Shown here: piece by piece, positions 17,699-25,670 of the stretch
How the letters are laid out: each line of letters opens with the position of its first letter
How positions within the stretch are numbered: the stretch's first letter is position 1
Assembly (NCBI GenBank): GCA_022766795.1
Contig: JALEPE010000028.1
Span: 1-32,825, forward strand
Length of the DNA: 32,825 nucleotides
Direction of reading: 5' to 3'
Origin: Helicobacter sp.
Lineage (GTDB): Bacteria; Campylobacterota; Campylobacteria; Campylobacterales; Helicobacteraceae
Made by a program: the position numbers and the translations under genes
Notes under the pieces: generated by a model
Told to the model about the DNA's origin: nothing
What the model saw: only the letters and a program-made list of their open reading frames with translations
The model's database searches: none

Positions 17699-17903
17699 AG
17701 TATATCTACCATACCAAATACACTGCGTATGTTACAAATCTATACTGATTGCTTTTTATTTGTTTTAATACACTTCTCTTAAAAATAAGGAATTTCACCT
17801 AAAAATAATAATTATTAACTAAAAAATGACGCATAATGTATGGAAATTAATTTTAATAATTTGGTAAAATCATAGAAATATTTATTGTATGGGGAGGCAG
17901 TAG
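17699..17903. other. AT-rich intergenic region ahead of the chemoreceptor pseudogene
   Basis: About 200 bp with no gene. GGTAAAATCA near 17863-17872 contains a possible -10 (TAAAAT). GGGGAGG at 17891-17897 is an unusually strong ribosome-binding site 6 bases before the pseudogene ATG. No sigma-28 or sigma-54 flagellar-type promoter is evident. With the terminator and the 3' flank of the preceding gene, the gene-free stretch is about 306 bp. Confidence 0.4.
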
Positions 17904-20015
17904 ATGTTTAAAAATCTTTGACTGGGAACAAAAATAACATTAATTACAACTGCTGTTGTATTTATGGTGATGTCTTGTTTAGTATTTATTGGATCTTTTC
18001 AAGTTCAAAGTATTTTGCAAGCAGAATCACATAAACTTCTAACAAAATGCTAGCGCAAGGGCTATCAATCGATTAGATACCGTATTTCAACGCAACTTTA
18101 CTGCATTACAAATGGCGCAACTCGCCATAGATTCCACACTTAAAGCACAAGCTAATGGCGGTGAGGATTCTGAAATATTCCACGAATTTTTATCTAAAGC
18201 ATTAGATGATGATGAATATGCAAGCTTCGCATATATGTATATCAAGGGGGATTCTAAATATGCAGATTTAGCGAAAACAAATGGGACGAATAATTATTTG
18301 CTAGATAATGGCGATTTTATGATTTTGATTGAAGACAAAGATAAAGCCAATAAAGGTGGAATCGCAACGCTAAAGGCGGATAACAATATCATTAATCTCC
18401 CACCCGTAATCAAGACGGTTCAAGATGGGGCATTAAATGCTGGAATACCGCATAGATTCTCCATAGGCAATTTAAAGGTTTTTGGTGTCAATATTGTTGC
18501 TCCTTTAACGATTAATGGAAAAATTCAAGGTGCCGTTGGAATTGTTGTAAATATAGATAAAATTAGCGAGAATATTTTAGATCCAAAACGACGCGTATTT
18601 GACAAAGAGAGAAAGGTTCTAATAGATTCTAGCGGTTTGGTTCTAATGCACACAAACTCTGATAATATTGGCTCAAATATCAAAGATAAAAAATAATCAC
18701 CCAAGCGTCAATGATATTTTCACATCTGTTAAAGTGGGCAAAAATGCTGAAGCACTGCATTATATCGGTCCCGATGGCACCGAAAACTATGTAGGTATTT
18801 CACATCTTAAGCTTTATCCGGGGCTTGACAATCAATATTCTTTATTAATTATTGTGCCAAGAGATGTTGTATATGCACCATTAACAAAAATTGAATCCGC
18901 TATTATTATTTCTGCTATTATTTCGATTTTAGTTATTTCATTGATTATATATTTCTATGCTAAAAAATTTATCTCTGCGCGATTAAGGAATCTCTCAAGG
19001 ATTATCCACAAATTTTCAAAATATGTTAATCACGAAGTTAATGAAGCACCAGAGACTGCAAAAATTGTGGCAAATGATGAGATTGGAGAAATGGGCAAAT
19101 TTATTAATCAAAACATTATTCACACGCAAAAATCTTTAGAACAAGATGATAAAGCCGTATGAAAACATTAGCTTAATTAAGCGCATTGAAAAAGGTGAAT
19201 TAAATCTTCATATTTCCTCTACGCCACATAATCTTATGTTGCTTGAATTCCAAGACGCACTCAATAAGATGTTTGAAATTTTGCAAGCAAAAATCGGAAC
19301 AAACATCACAGCGATTAAAGAAATGTTAGATAAATTTGCGGATTTAGATTTTTCAGGCTCAATTCCGAATCCAAAAGGAGCGATTGAAAAAGGAATCAAT
19401 GAGCTTGGACACGAAATTCAAGAATCACTTAAAAGATCCAAAAATTTCGCACTTTCTTTAGGAGCGCAAAGTGGAGATCTCAAAAATTATGTTGGCGAGC
19501 TAATGAATGGAAGCCATACACAAGCTGCAAGCCTCGAAAAATCTGTCATTGCAACACAAAAAATTACAGACGCAATGCAAGATGTGGGTAATCAAAGCAA
19601 TGCCGTTGTCAAGCAAGCAGAGGATATTAAACAAGTTGTAGGAATTATTAGTGATATTGCCGACCAAACAAACCTATTAGCACTCAATGCAGCCATTAAA
19701 GCAGCGAGAGCTGGAGAACACGGAAGAGGATTTGCAGTCGTTGCAGATGAAGTGCGCAAATTAGCAGAACGCACACAAAAATCCCTCAACGAGATTGAAG
19801 CAAATGTTAATATTCTAACACAAGGCATTAATGCAATGAATGAATCCGTTACAGAACAGACAAACAATCCCATTCAAATTGATGAGGCAATGAAACAGGT
19901 TGAAGAAATCATAAGCAATAATGCTTCTATTGCGGATAGAACTAACGCCATAGCACTTAATGTTAATTCTATGGTTAAAGAAATAGAGCAAGATGTATCA
20001 CGCAAAAAGTTTTAA
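17904..20015 (+). pseudogene. Methyl-accepting chemotaxis protein, inactivated by a nonsense codon and three frameshifts
   Basis: Restoring one frame gives a full-size chemoreceptor. There is an N-terminal membrane segment (17930-18000 region) and a large periplasmic dCache-like sensor (about 18060-18880; DSSGLVLMHTNSDNIG, GPDGTENYVGISHLKLYPG). A second membrane helix (about 18895-18960) and a cytoplasmic signalling hairpin follow (IADQTNLLALNAAIKAARAG, then GRGFAVVADEVRKLAERTQ). Lesions: TGA at codon 6 (17919-17921); an extra A in the A-run near 18044-18047 (stop 18051); an extra A in the run 18688-18693 (stop 18694); and an extra base near 19157-19161 (stop 19160). The 2112-bp span minus three bases is exactly 703 codons. 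The conserved AAIEAARAG reads AAIKAARAG. A functional product is very unlikely. Confidence 0.9.
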
Positions 20016-20040
20016 TTCTCTAATGGCGGAATACTGATGT

Positions 20041-20079
20041 GTCATTGCGAGACTTCGCAAGAAAATCTTGGCAATCCAT
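20041..20079. repeat. Degenerate dispersed-repeat-like element
   Basis: GTCATTGCGAG and, 18 bases later, TTGGCAATCC are the two ends of a short repeat type (GTCATTGCGAG...GCAATCC) that I recall as dispersed between genes in many bacteria. Inside is a perfect hairpin TTGCGA-GACT-TCGCAA (20045-20060), and the outer ATTGC/GCAAT arms can also pair. It lies between the chemoreceptor pseudogene and the convergent traT gene. I found no second copy in the window, so its repeat status rests on recall. Confidence 0.45.
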
Positions 20080-20114
20080 AAATTAATAGAGTATTATGCG
20101 ATTCCAAAATTATT

Positions 20115-20888
20115 TTAAAAAATTCCAGAAATTTGCGCAGCGACTTTATCCTCTAGGGCTGGTATCGCCTCATCAAGACTTAAATTACGCCTTGTTGCCT
20201 CCGCTAGCAACATAGTTTGCTTCTCAATATAATTTCTAGCATACATTTGGCTATTATAATTTGTGCTATTGCTGTAAAATTTGCTACCCCCTTGTGTATC
20301 ACGCACATTCCCGCCAAAGCTATTCAAAAATCCAGCACGTTTTTCATCACTTACTCCGGCCTGCCCTATACGCTGTCCATCATCTGCCCATATTTCCGCT
20401 CCTGTAACTTGTCGTATATTAATATCTACTTGCATTTGAAAAATTGTATCCTCTGTAAGCTTACCAAGTAGCCCACCAACAGCAGCTCCGGCTAATCCTC
20501 CAATCACTGTTGCTGTCGCACTCGAATGGTTATAAGCTCCCACTCCTGCACCTGCACCTGCACCTAGAATCGCAGAATCCGTAGCATTATTTTCTTGTTT
20601 TATATCGCAATGCAAAATATTTGCCTGCAAGATAAATGTTGCCTCCTCTGGATTCTGCGTGATTGTATAGCCTTTCTGCATCAATTGTGATTCTAACTTT
20701 GGTTGCAAATTTACTGTGTGTCCGCTCGTGTTTCTGACAGCGATAAATACCACTTTTTTAGCAGGACTGACAGGCTCCACAAATAAACTCTGCGCCATTG
20801 TAGATTTTGTCTGCAAGGTTTGTGTCAAACATCCACTAAACAAAATTAAAACACCAAAGATTCCAACTAAGCGAAACAAAATTTGCAT
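20115..20888 (-). CDS. traT: TraT-family complement-resistance / surface-exclusion lipoprotein
   Basis: TraT proteins are outer-membrane lipoproteins, best known from F-like plasmids, where they block mating and confer complement resistance. The 257-residue product has a hydrophobic signal ending LILFSGC with the lipidated C20. The TraT pattern follows: KKVVFIAVRNTSGHTVNLQP, MQKGYTITQNPEEATFILQA, then a Gly/Ala-rich hydrophobic stretch (about 105-140, AILGAGAGAGVGAY and VIGGLAGAAVGGLLGKL). I chose the ATG at 20888 over 20894 because AGGGA is 6-7 bases from it but only one from the other. No conjugation genes are nearby, so it is probably a chromosomal homologue. Activity in this organism is inferred only from the family. 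Confidence 0.85.
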   Translation of the reverse strand: MQILFRLVGIFGVLILFSGCLTQTLQTKSTMAQSLFVEPVSPAKKVVFIAVRNTSGHTVNLQPKLESQLMQKGYTITQNPEEATFILQANILHCDIKQENNATDSAILGAGAGAGVGAYNHSSATATVIGGLAGAAVGGLLGKLTEDTIFQMQVDINIRQVTGAEIWADDGQRIGQAGVSDEKRAGFLNSFGGNVRDTQGGSKFYSNSTNYNSQMYARNYIEKQTMLLAEATRRNLSLDEAIPALEDKVAAQISGIF

Positions 20889-21059
20889 ACACATTCCCTA
20901 TTAATGGTTTATATTACTTTTTCATAATTTTAGCAAAAAACAATATAAAATACTTGCATTTAAAGACATAAATAGAATTTTTGCAACGACTAAACACATC
21001 AAATAGCTTTTAATACGCTTTGAAAATAAAAAGTTTAATAAAATTTGTAAAATTGTAGT

Positions 21060-21088
21060 CAAAAATTCCAAAAAGCCAAAAGGCTTCT
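21060..21088 (-). terminator. Rho-independent terminator of rplM-rpsI
   Basis: Minus strand: AAGCC-TTTT-GGCTT (21086 to 21073) followed by TTTGGAATTTTTG. The hairpin begins 14 bp after the rpsI stop codon. Confidence 0.7.
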
Positions 21089-21099
21089 TAGAAAATCCA

Positions 21100-21489
21100 T
21101 TATCTTTTGGAGAATTGTGGGCTTCTTCTTGCTTTGCGCTTTCCATATTTTTTACGCTCTACTACTCTAGAATCGCGCGTTAATAAACCTTTTGGTTTAA
21201 GAATTGCTCTAAAATTTATATCATAAAGAGCTAAAGCTTTAGAGATTCCATGTCTTAGTGCTTCAGCTTGTGCAGAATAACCACTACCGCAAGTTACTGC
21301 GATAATATCCACACTTTTTTCTTGTTTGGTTAGCAATAAAGGCTGCATTACTTTCATTTTGATTGCTTCGTGTCCGCCAAGCCAGTCATTAAGATTAGTT
21401 TCATTAATGCTAAGTTTCCCGCTTCCCGGAGTTAGCCAAACTTTCGCAATTGCTGTTTTTCTTTTACCTGTTGCATAAATTTTTGCCAT
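21100..21489 (-). CDS. rpsI: 30S ribosomal protein S9 (uS9)
   Basis: The protein has 129 residues, the usual bacterial length. It starts AKIYATGKRKTAIAKVWLTPGSGK and ends in the basic tail GKRKARRSPQFSKR, whose last residues reach into the ribosomal P site. LLTRDSRVVERKKYG is also diagnostic. It lies 10 bp after rplM, the near-universal order, with AAGGAT upstream of the ATG. Confidence 0.97.
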   Translation of the reverse strand: MAKIYATGKRKTAIAKVWLTPGSGKLSINETNLNDWLGGHEAIKMKVMQPLLLTKQEKSVDIIAVTCGSGYSAQAEALRHGISKALALYDINFRAILKPKGLLTRDSRVVERKKYGKRKARRSPQFSKR

Positions 21490-21499
21490 TTCTCAATCC

Positions 21500-21919
21500 T
21501 TATTTTGAAACTTGTGCGCTATGTGGGTGATTTGCATCACAATATACTTTAAGCTTTTTAATCATTGCGCGTCCTAATTTTGTCTTAGGAAGCATACCAC
21601 GAACAGCTAGTTTATAGAGCTTTTCTGGATGTTTTTCTAGCATTTCTTTCAGTGTTTTGGACTTAGTGCTACCAAAATATCCTGAATGCGTAAAATACTC
21701 TTTATCCTCTAATTTCACACCACTAAACTTCGCTTTTGGCGCATTAATCACAATAACAAAATCTCCACAATCTACATTGGGTGTATAGCTTGGTTTATGC
21801 TTACCTCTTAAAAGTGTTGCGATCTCTGTAATAAGGCGTCCAAATGTCTTATTTTCTGCGTCCAAAACAATCCAATCGCGTTTAATCTCATTGGCTTTTG
21901 CCATTTTGGTAATATTCAT
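21500..21919 (-). CDS. rplM: 50S ribosomal protein L13 (uL13)
   Basis: The chosen start at 21919 gives 139 residues, close to other L13 proteins; the open frame extends 10 codons further upstream. AAAGGTAACACA before this ATG is a good ribosome-binding site, and the N-terminus (KANEIKRDWIVLDAENKTFG) then aligns with the family from memory. Other L13 segments are ATLLRGKHKPSYTPNVDCGD, HSGYFGSTKSKTL and VRGMLPKTKLGRAMIKKLKV. First gene of the rplM-rpsI pair. Confidence 0.97.
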   Translation of the reverse strand: MNITKMAKANEIKRDWIVLDAENKTFGRLITEIATLLRGKHKPSYTPNVDCGDFVIVINAPKAKFSGVKLEDKEYFTHSGYFGSTKSKTLKEMLEKHPEKLYKLAVRGMLPKTKLGRAMIKKLKVYCDANHPHSAQVSK

Positions 21920-21980
21920 TGTGTTACCTTTCATAAAATATTGCTTCAAAGTCCAAAAATATTTTTGGAATAAAGCGGGA

Positions 21981-21986
21981 ATTATA
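21981..21986 (-). promoter_or_regulatory. -10 element for rplM-rpsI
   Basis: The minus strand reads GGGTTATAATTCCCGC, with TATAAT at 21986 to 21981, about 62 bp upstream of the rplM start. The predicted 5' leader is about 55 nt. Confidence 0.6.
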
Positions 21987-22090
21987 ACCCAAATTCCTTA
22001 AATATTGTTTAAATTAAGTTTCATCTTATGATTTATTATGATTAAAAATTATAAACCTATTAATATAATACAAAATAGTTATTTTTTTAA

Positions 22091-22117
22091 TTGTTAAGCG
22101 ATATTTAATGCTATTAT
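22091..22117 (+). promoter_or_regulatory. Promoter of the metal-repressor/exporter operon
   Basis: TGCTATTAT (22109-22117) is an extended -10, and TTGTTA (22091-22096) is a possible -35 at a short spacing. Transcription would begin near 22124, immediately at the operator palindrome, so bound repressor would block initiation or escape. Confidence 0.6.
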
Positions 22118-22124
22118 ATATAGA

Positions 22125-22148
22125 ATATATGAACAAATGCTCATATAT
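22125..22148. promoter_or_regulatory. ArsR/SmtB-type operator palindrome
   Basis: ATATATGAACAA / ATGCTCATATAT is a 12+12 imperfect palindrome (10 of 12 positions symmetric). It matches the ATATGAACA-NN-TGTTCATAT style of operator used by SmtB, CzrA and related zinc-sensing ArsR proteins. It lies between the -10 and the GTG of the repressor gene and is almost certainly its autoregulatory site. Confidence 0.8.
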
Positions 22149-22163
22149 AGAAGGAATTAATAG

Positions 22164-22547
22164 GTGGAAAATATAAATAACACGACTGAAGACAAAAGTA
22201 TGCAAGATAAAACTATGGATTCTCAAAGGGGTCAAGACCTAACACAAATCATACAAAAACTACCCAAAGAAGAATTGCTTTATGATTTGGCAGAATTTTT
22301 CAAAATTTTTGGCGATTCCTCGCGGATTCGGATTCTTTCATTGTTGCGTGAGGATAAATTTTGTGTTAATGAAATTGCGCAGCTTCTGCAACTTTCACCA
22401 AGCGCGATTTCTCATCAACTTAGAATCCTGCGCCAAGCACGTTTAGTGCGTTACCAAAAAATCGGCAAAGAGGTTTTTTATAGCTTAGACGATGATCATA
22501 TTGAAAAGATTTTAGACCAAGGTTTAGAACATATTAAAGAAATGTAA
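22164..22547 (+). CDS. ArsR/SmtB-family metal-responsive repressor with an alpha5 zinc site
   Basis: The 127-residue winged-helix repressor has the ArsR core FKIFGDSSRIRILSLLR and EIAQLLQLSPSAISHQLRIL (recognition helix). The wing is LVRYQKIGKEVFYSLDD. The C-terminal helix carries D110, H112, H123 and E126, spaced D-x-H-x10-H-x-x-E, exactly the alpha5 intersubunit site of SmtB/CzrA. The alpha3 Cys pair of ArsR/CadC is not present (only C67). It should therefore sense Zn(II), perhaps also Co or Cd, and leave the operator when metal binds. The start is GTG at 22164, with AAGGA 8 bases upstream. The exporter gene follows 9 bp after the stop. Confidence 0.9.
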   Translation: MENINNTTEDKSMQDKTMDSQRGQDLTQIIQKLPKEELLYDLAEFFKIFGDSSRIRILSLLREDKFCVNEIAQLLQLSPSAISHQLRILRQARLVRYQKIGKEVFYSLDDDHIEKILDQGLEHIKEM

Positions 22548-22556
22548 GGAGATAAT

Positions 22557-24467
22557 ATGGAATGCGCTAATTGCAAATGCGTTAAAAAAACGCCTTTGAA
22601 ATCTTTAAAACAACTAAAACAAAGTATATTGACCATAGCAATTATAGGTTATGCAATTGCTATGCTTGCAGAGTTTGGACTGATTTCTATACCACATTCT
22701 ACGCAAATATTGCTTTTTGTATGCTGTTATTTTGCGCTAGGATACGGAATCTTAACAGAAGCTATTTTAGGGTTAATCAAGCGCGAATATTTTAATGAGA
22801 ATAGTTTAATGACACTTGCGAGTTTGGGGGCATTTTATATAGGAGATGGCGCAGAGGCTGTTGCAATTTTAGTTTTTTACCGCATAGGAGAATTTTTAGA
22901 AAGCTTTATTGTTGAGAAATCCAAAAAGCAAATTAATTCTCTTGCAGAATTAAAAGTGGAAAATGCGAGAATTTTAAAAGAAAATAAACAAATGTTAATA
23001 TCTCCAGAATCTATACAAAAAGGTGATATTCTAGTCGTCTTTGCGGGTGAGAGGATTTTAGCTGATGGAATAGTGATAAAGGGAGAAAGCAGTATTGATA
23101 ATTCTGCACTTAGTGGAGAAGCGATTCCGCAAAGCGTAAGAGTGGGCGATAAAATTTTATCTGGAGGAATCAATTTAGATGGAATCTTGCACGTTAAAGC
23201 AGAGCAAAACTATAAAGATTCCGCATTTAGCAAGATCTTAAACCTCATCACTGAAGGCAGTGCGCAAAAAAGCAAAAGCGAAGAATTTATTAGAAAATTT
23301 GCTGCTATTTATACACCTACCGTAACGCTTCTAGCACTCTGTGTAGCCGTGATTCCACCTTTATATTTTTGGGCTATGGGAGATTTGTTTATAGAATCTT
23401 TACAAACTTGGCTATATCGGGGCATTATCTTTTTGGTTGTCTCTTGCCCTTGCGCACTCGTCATTTCTATTCCCTTAACATTTTTTTCAGCACTTGGCAA
23501 GGCGTCTAGGGAAGGAATTTTAATTAAAGGCTCTAGCTATTTAGAATCCCTAAATTCCCTTGGTGCTGTCGTATTTGATAAAACAGGGACAATAACCACA
23601 GGTGCTTTAAGCCTAAAAGAAATCCGCACCTTTTCAAATTTCTCTAAAGATTCCGTGTTGTGTTTAGCCAAGGCGTTGGAATCGCATTCTAATCACCCTA
23701 TCGCAAAAGCAATTTTGCAAGCAGAGACTTTAGAAGCTCAACCCATTACCCTAGAATCCATAAAGGAATCTGCTGGTGGTGGAATCACAGCGGTGTATCA
23801 AAATGAAATCTTAGCACTTGGTAATGTAAGATTTATTAGTGAAATTCTACATAGTGATATTACAGAAACGCAGGATACAAAATGTGAGATTTTTTTAAGC
23901 TTTAAAGACAAAGTGATTGCCAGCTTTATTCTTGAAGATGCTATTAAAGAGAGTGCTAAGCCCGCTATTTCTAAACTCAATGGACTTTCTTTGTATATTT
24001 TAAGCGGAGATAAACAAGAAGTTGCTAGGGCGGTAGCGCAAGAGGTAGGAATCGCAAATGTATTCGCCCCTTTATTACCAGAAGATAAGGTTGCACATTT
24101 AAAAACAATTTTAAGCAGCCAAAAACAAAAGGCTAAAAAGGTTGCGTTTGTTGGAGACGGCATCAACGATGCACCTTCTCTTGCGCTAAGCGATATTGGA
24201 ATAGCAATGGGAAATGGAAGCGATGTTGCATTGGAGGGGGCAGATATTGTCATTATGCATAATGATTTACAAAAAATTCCACAACTGCTCAATCTAGCAC
24301 ATAAAACTAGAAGAATTTTGTGGCAAAACATTATATTTGCGCTTGGTGTGAAAATCGGCATTATGCTCTTTGGGGCGTTTGGCATCACAAATCTATGGAT
24401 TGCACTATTTGGTGATGTGGGTGTCGCACTTTTAGCACTTTTAAATGCTATAAGAGCAATAAGATAA
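22557..24467 (+). CDS. cadA: P1B-type (Zn/Cd/Pb-class) metal-exporting ATPase
   Basis: This inner-membrane ATPase should export Zn, Cd or Pb ions. In 636 residues it shows the actuator SGEAIP (186-191) and the transmembrane metal site SCPCAL (296-301). The phosphorylation motif is DKTGT (341-345), the SHSNHPIA His-Pro is at 380-381 and the hinge GDGINDAP is at 533-540. K599 and D620 in the last two helices are the extra ligands of the P1B-2 (ZntA/CadA) class. The N-terminus lacks the usual ~70-residue HMA metal-binding domain and carries only C3, C6 and C8 in MECANCKC. It is co-transcribed with the zinc-type repressor, which supports zinc or cadmium as substrate. Confidence 0.93.
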   Translation: MECANCKCVKKTPLKSLKQLKQSILTIAIIGYAIAMLAEFGLISIPHSTQILLFVCCYFALGYGILTEAILGLIKREYFNENSLMTLASLGAFYIGDGAEAVAILVFYRIGEFLESFIVEKSKKQINSLAELKVENARILKENKQMLISPESIQKGDILVVFAGERILADGIVIKGESSIDNSALSGEAIPQSVRVGDKILSGGINLDGILHVKAEQNYKDSAFSKILNLITEGSAQKSKSEEFIRKFAAIYTPTVTLLALCVAVIPPLYFWAMGDLFIESLQTWLYRGIIFLVVSCPCALVISIPLTFFSALGKASREGILIKGSSYLESLNSLGAVVFDKTGTITTGALSLKEIRTFSNFSKDSVLCLAKALESHSNHPIAKAILQAETLEAQPITLESIKESAGGGITAVYQNEILALGNVRFISEILHSDITETQDTKCEIFLSFKDKVIASFILEDAIKESAKPAISKLNGLSLYILSGDKQEVARAVAQEVGIANVFAPLLPEDKVAHLKTILSSQKQKAKKVAFVGDGINDAPSLALSDIGIAMGNGSDVALEGADIVIMHNDLQKIPQLLNLAHKTRRILWQNIIFALGVKIGIMLFGAFGITNLWIALFGDVGVALLALLNAIRAIR

Positions 24468-24470
24468 GTG

Positions 24471-24492
24471 AGATTCCATATTTATGGAATCT
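24471..24492. terminator. Perfect inverted repeat after the metal ATPase gene
   Basis: AGATTCCATA (24471-24480) and TATGGAATCT (24483-24492) are exact reverse complements separated by TT. The hairpin starts 3 bp after the stop. There is no U-tract on either strand, so termination is uncertain. Each arm contains the GATTCC/GGAATC word that is over-represented throughout the window. Confidence 0.4.
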
Positions 24493-24543
24493 TAAAGGCA
24501 AAAACCATACAATACCCACTAAAATTATTTCTAAGGGTTTAGA

Positions 24544-25092
24544 ATGTCAAATCCCGTAATTGTTGTATCTGTGGCTATTTTTACTATACTCATTGTCGCA
24601 TCAAATTACCTTGTGCAGTTTCCGCTTAATGACTTTTTTACCTATGGCGCACTTACATATCCCTTCACTTTTCTCTTAGCAGACATTCTAGCGGAACGCT
24701 ACACAAAACAAGAAGTATTAAAAGTCGTGCGCATAGGAATCCTTGTCGCCTTCATTCCTTCAATGTTTTTAGCTGAATTTAGAATAGCAATCGCAAGTGT
24801 GAGTGCATTTTTCATTTCACAGCAAGCCGATGTTTATGCCTTTTACTGGATTAAATCAAAACTACCAAAATTATGGTGGCTAAGAAGTACAGGTAGCACG
24901 GCATTTTCGCAATTTATTGATACAATGATTTTTTTTCACATTGCATTTTTATTTATAATGCCGTGGCAAAATGTACTAATGTTAATGCTTGGGGATTATC
25001 TGATGAAATTCATTTTCGCCTTTACAAATACACCATTCTTTTATCTTTTTGGGATTAAAATGCAAAAATTATTTGGGATATTCTCACGATGA
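24544..25092 (+). CDS. yhhQ: Queuosine precursor transporter, YhhQ/VUT family
   Basis: This 182-residue, highly hydrophobic protein has about five to six membrane segments. It opens with the family pattern ILIVASNYLVQFPLNDFF and TYGALTYPFTFLLADILAER, and has RSTGSTAFSQFIDTMIFF in the middle, all typical of the YhhQ/VUT family that takes up preQ0/preQ1 for tRNA queuosine. It is shorter than E. coli YhhQ (about 220 residues). Its stop overlaps the gmhB start by 4 bp (ATGA). No preQ1 riboswitch was recognised upstream. AAGGG lies 7 bases before the ATG. Confidence 0.85.
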   Translation: MSNPVIVVSVAIFTILIVASNYLVQFPLNDFFTYGALTYPFTFLLADILAERYTKQEVLKVVRIGILVAFIPSMFLAEFRIAIASVSAFFISQQADVYAFYWIKSKLPKLWWLRSTGSTAFSQFIDTMIFFHIAFLFIMPWQNVLMLMLGDYLMKFIFAFTNTPFFYLFGIKMQKLFGIFSR

Positions 25093-25670
25093 ACTTACAA
25101 AAGCGCAAAGTTGTATTTTTTGACCGCGACGGTGTGGTGAATTTAGAGGATGCGCCCTATGGCTACCAAATTGACACCTTTTATTTTGCACCCTATTTTA
25201 TGGATTTATTTTTAGAACTCAAAAAGCAAGATGCGTTGTGTTTTGTTATTACCAATCAATCGGGTATTCATCGTGGAATATTCACACAAAAAGATTTTGA
25301 AATCCTCACTTCTTTTATGCAAAATTGTATAAAATCCTCTCTAATGATTCCTCTGCGTGAATATGGATTTATGCCTAAAAATATAGGTTTTGACGGAGTT
25401 TATTTCTGTCCACATACCAAAGAAGAAGGTTGCGCCTGTCGCAAACCAAATCCCCAAATGTTGCAAAATGCACTGCGAGATTTTCATCTTAATTTAGTCG
25501 ATTATGATTCTTATATTTTGGGTGATAAAGATACGGATATGCAAGCAGGACTAAGAGTAGGTGTGCAAACACGCATTTTTATAGGCGATACAGAATCCCC
25601 AAACGCAACACATAAAGTTAAAAACCTGAAAGAAGCAATGCAAATTATTTTAGATACGCAATGCAAATAA
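25089..25670 (+). CDS. gmhB: D-glycero-D-manno-heptose-1,7-bisphosphate 7-phosphatase
   Basis: GmhB removes the 7-phosphate of heptose-1,7-bisphosphate between the two HldE reactions. The 193-residue HAD phosphatase shows FFDRDGVVN with nucleophile D12 and acid/base D14, VITNQSGI, and the structural zinc loop C107-P-H109...C115-A-C117-RKPNP. The last motif is ILGDKDTDMQAG. HisB-N is the closest alternative, but no histidine genes are near and the ADP-heptose genes are in this window. Here it is translationally coupled to yhhQ and about 17 kb from hldD-hldE-gmhA. The downstream GNAT gene overlaps its end by 10 bp. Confidence 0.9.
   Translation: MNLQKRKVVFFDRDGVVNLEDAPYGYQIDTFYFAPYFMDLFLELKKQDALCFVITNQSGIHRGIFTQKDFEILTSFMQNCIKSSLMIPLREYGFMPKNIGFDGVYFCPHTKEEGCACRKPNPQMLQNALRDFHLNLVDYDSYILGDKDTDMQAGLRVGVQTRIFIGDTESPNATHKVKNLKEAMQIILDTQCK

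Noticed and set aside
20922..21146. 74-codon hydrophobic ORF overlapping the end of rpsI
   Set aside because: It begins inside rpsI in another frame and runs through the rpsI terminator hairpin; it is probably chance in AT-rich DNA.
22026..22235. 69-codon minus-strand ORF over the metal-repressor promoter
   Set aside because: It is Ile/Tyr/Phe-rich translation of AT-rich promoter DNA and overlaps a well-supported operator and gene start.
23798..24388. 196-codon minus-strand ORF inside the metal ATPase gene
   Set aside because: It is an antisense shadow of a conserved P-type ATPase, with no motif or ribosome-binding site.
24493..24543. Possible preQ1 riboswitch upstream of yhhQ
   Set aside because: The short leader has CCC and A-rich parts, but I could not fit the preQ1-I stem, loop and A-rich tail consensus to it.
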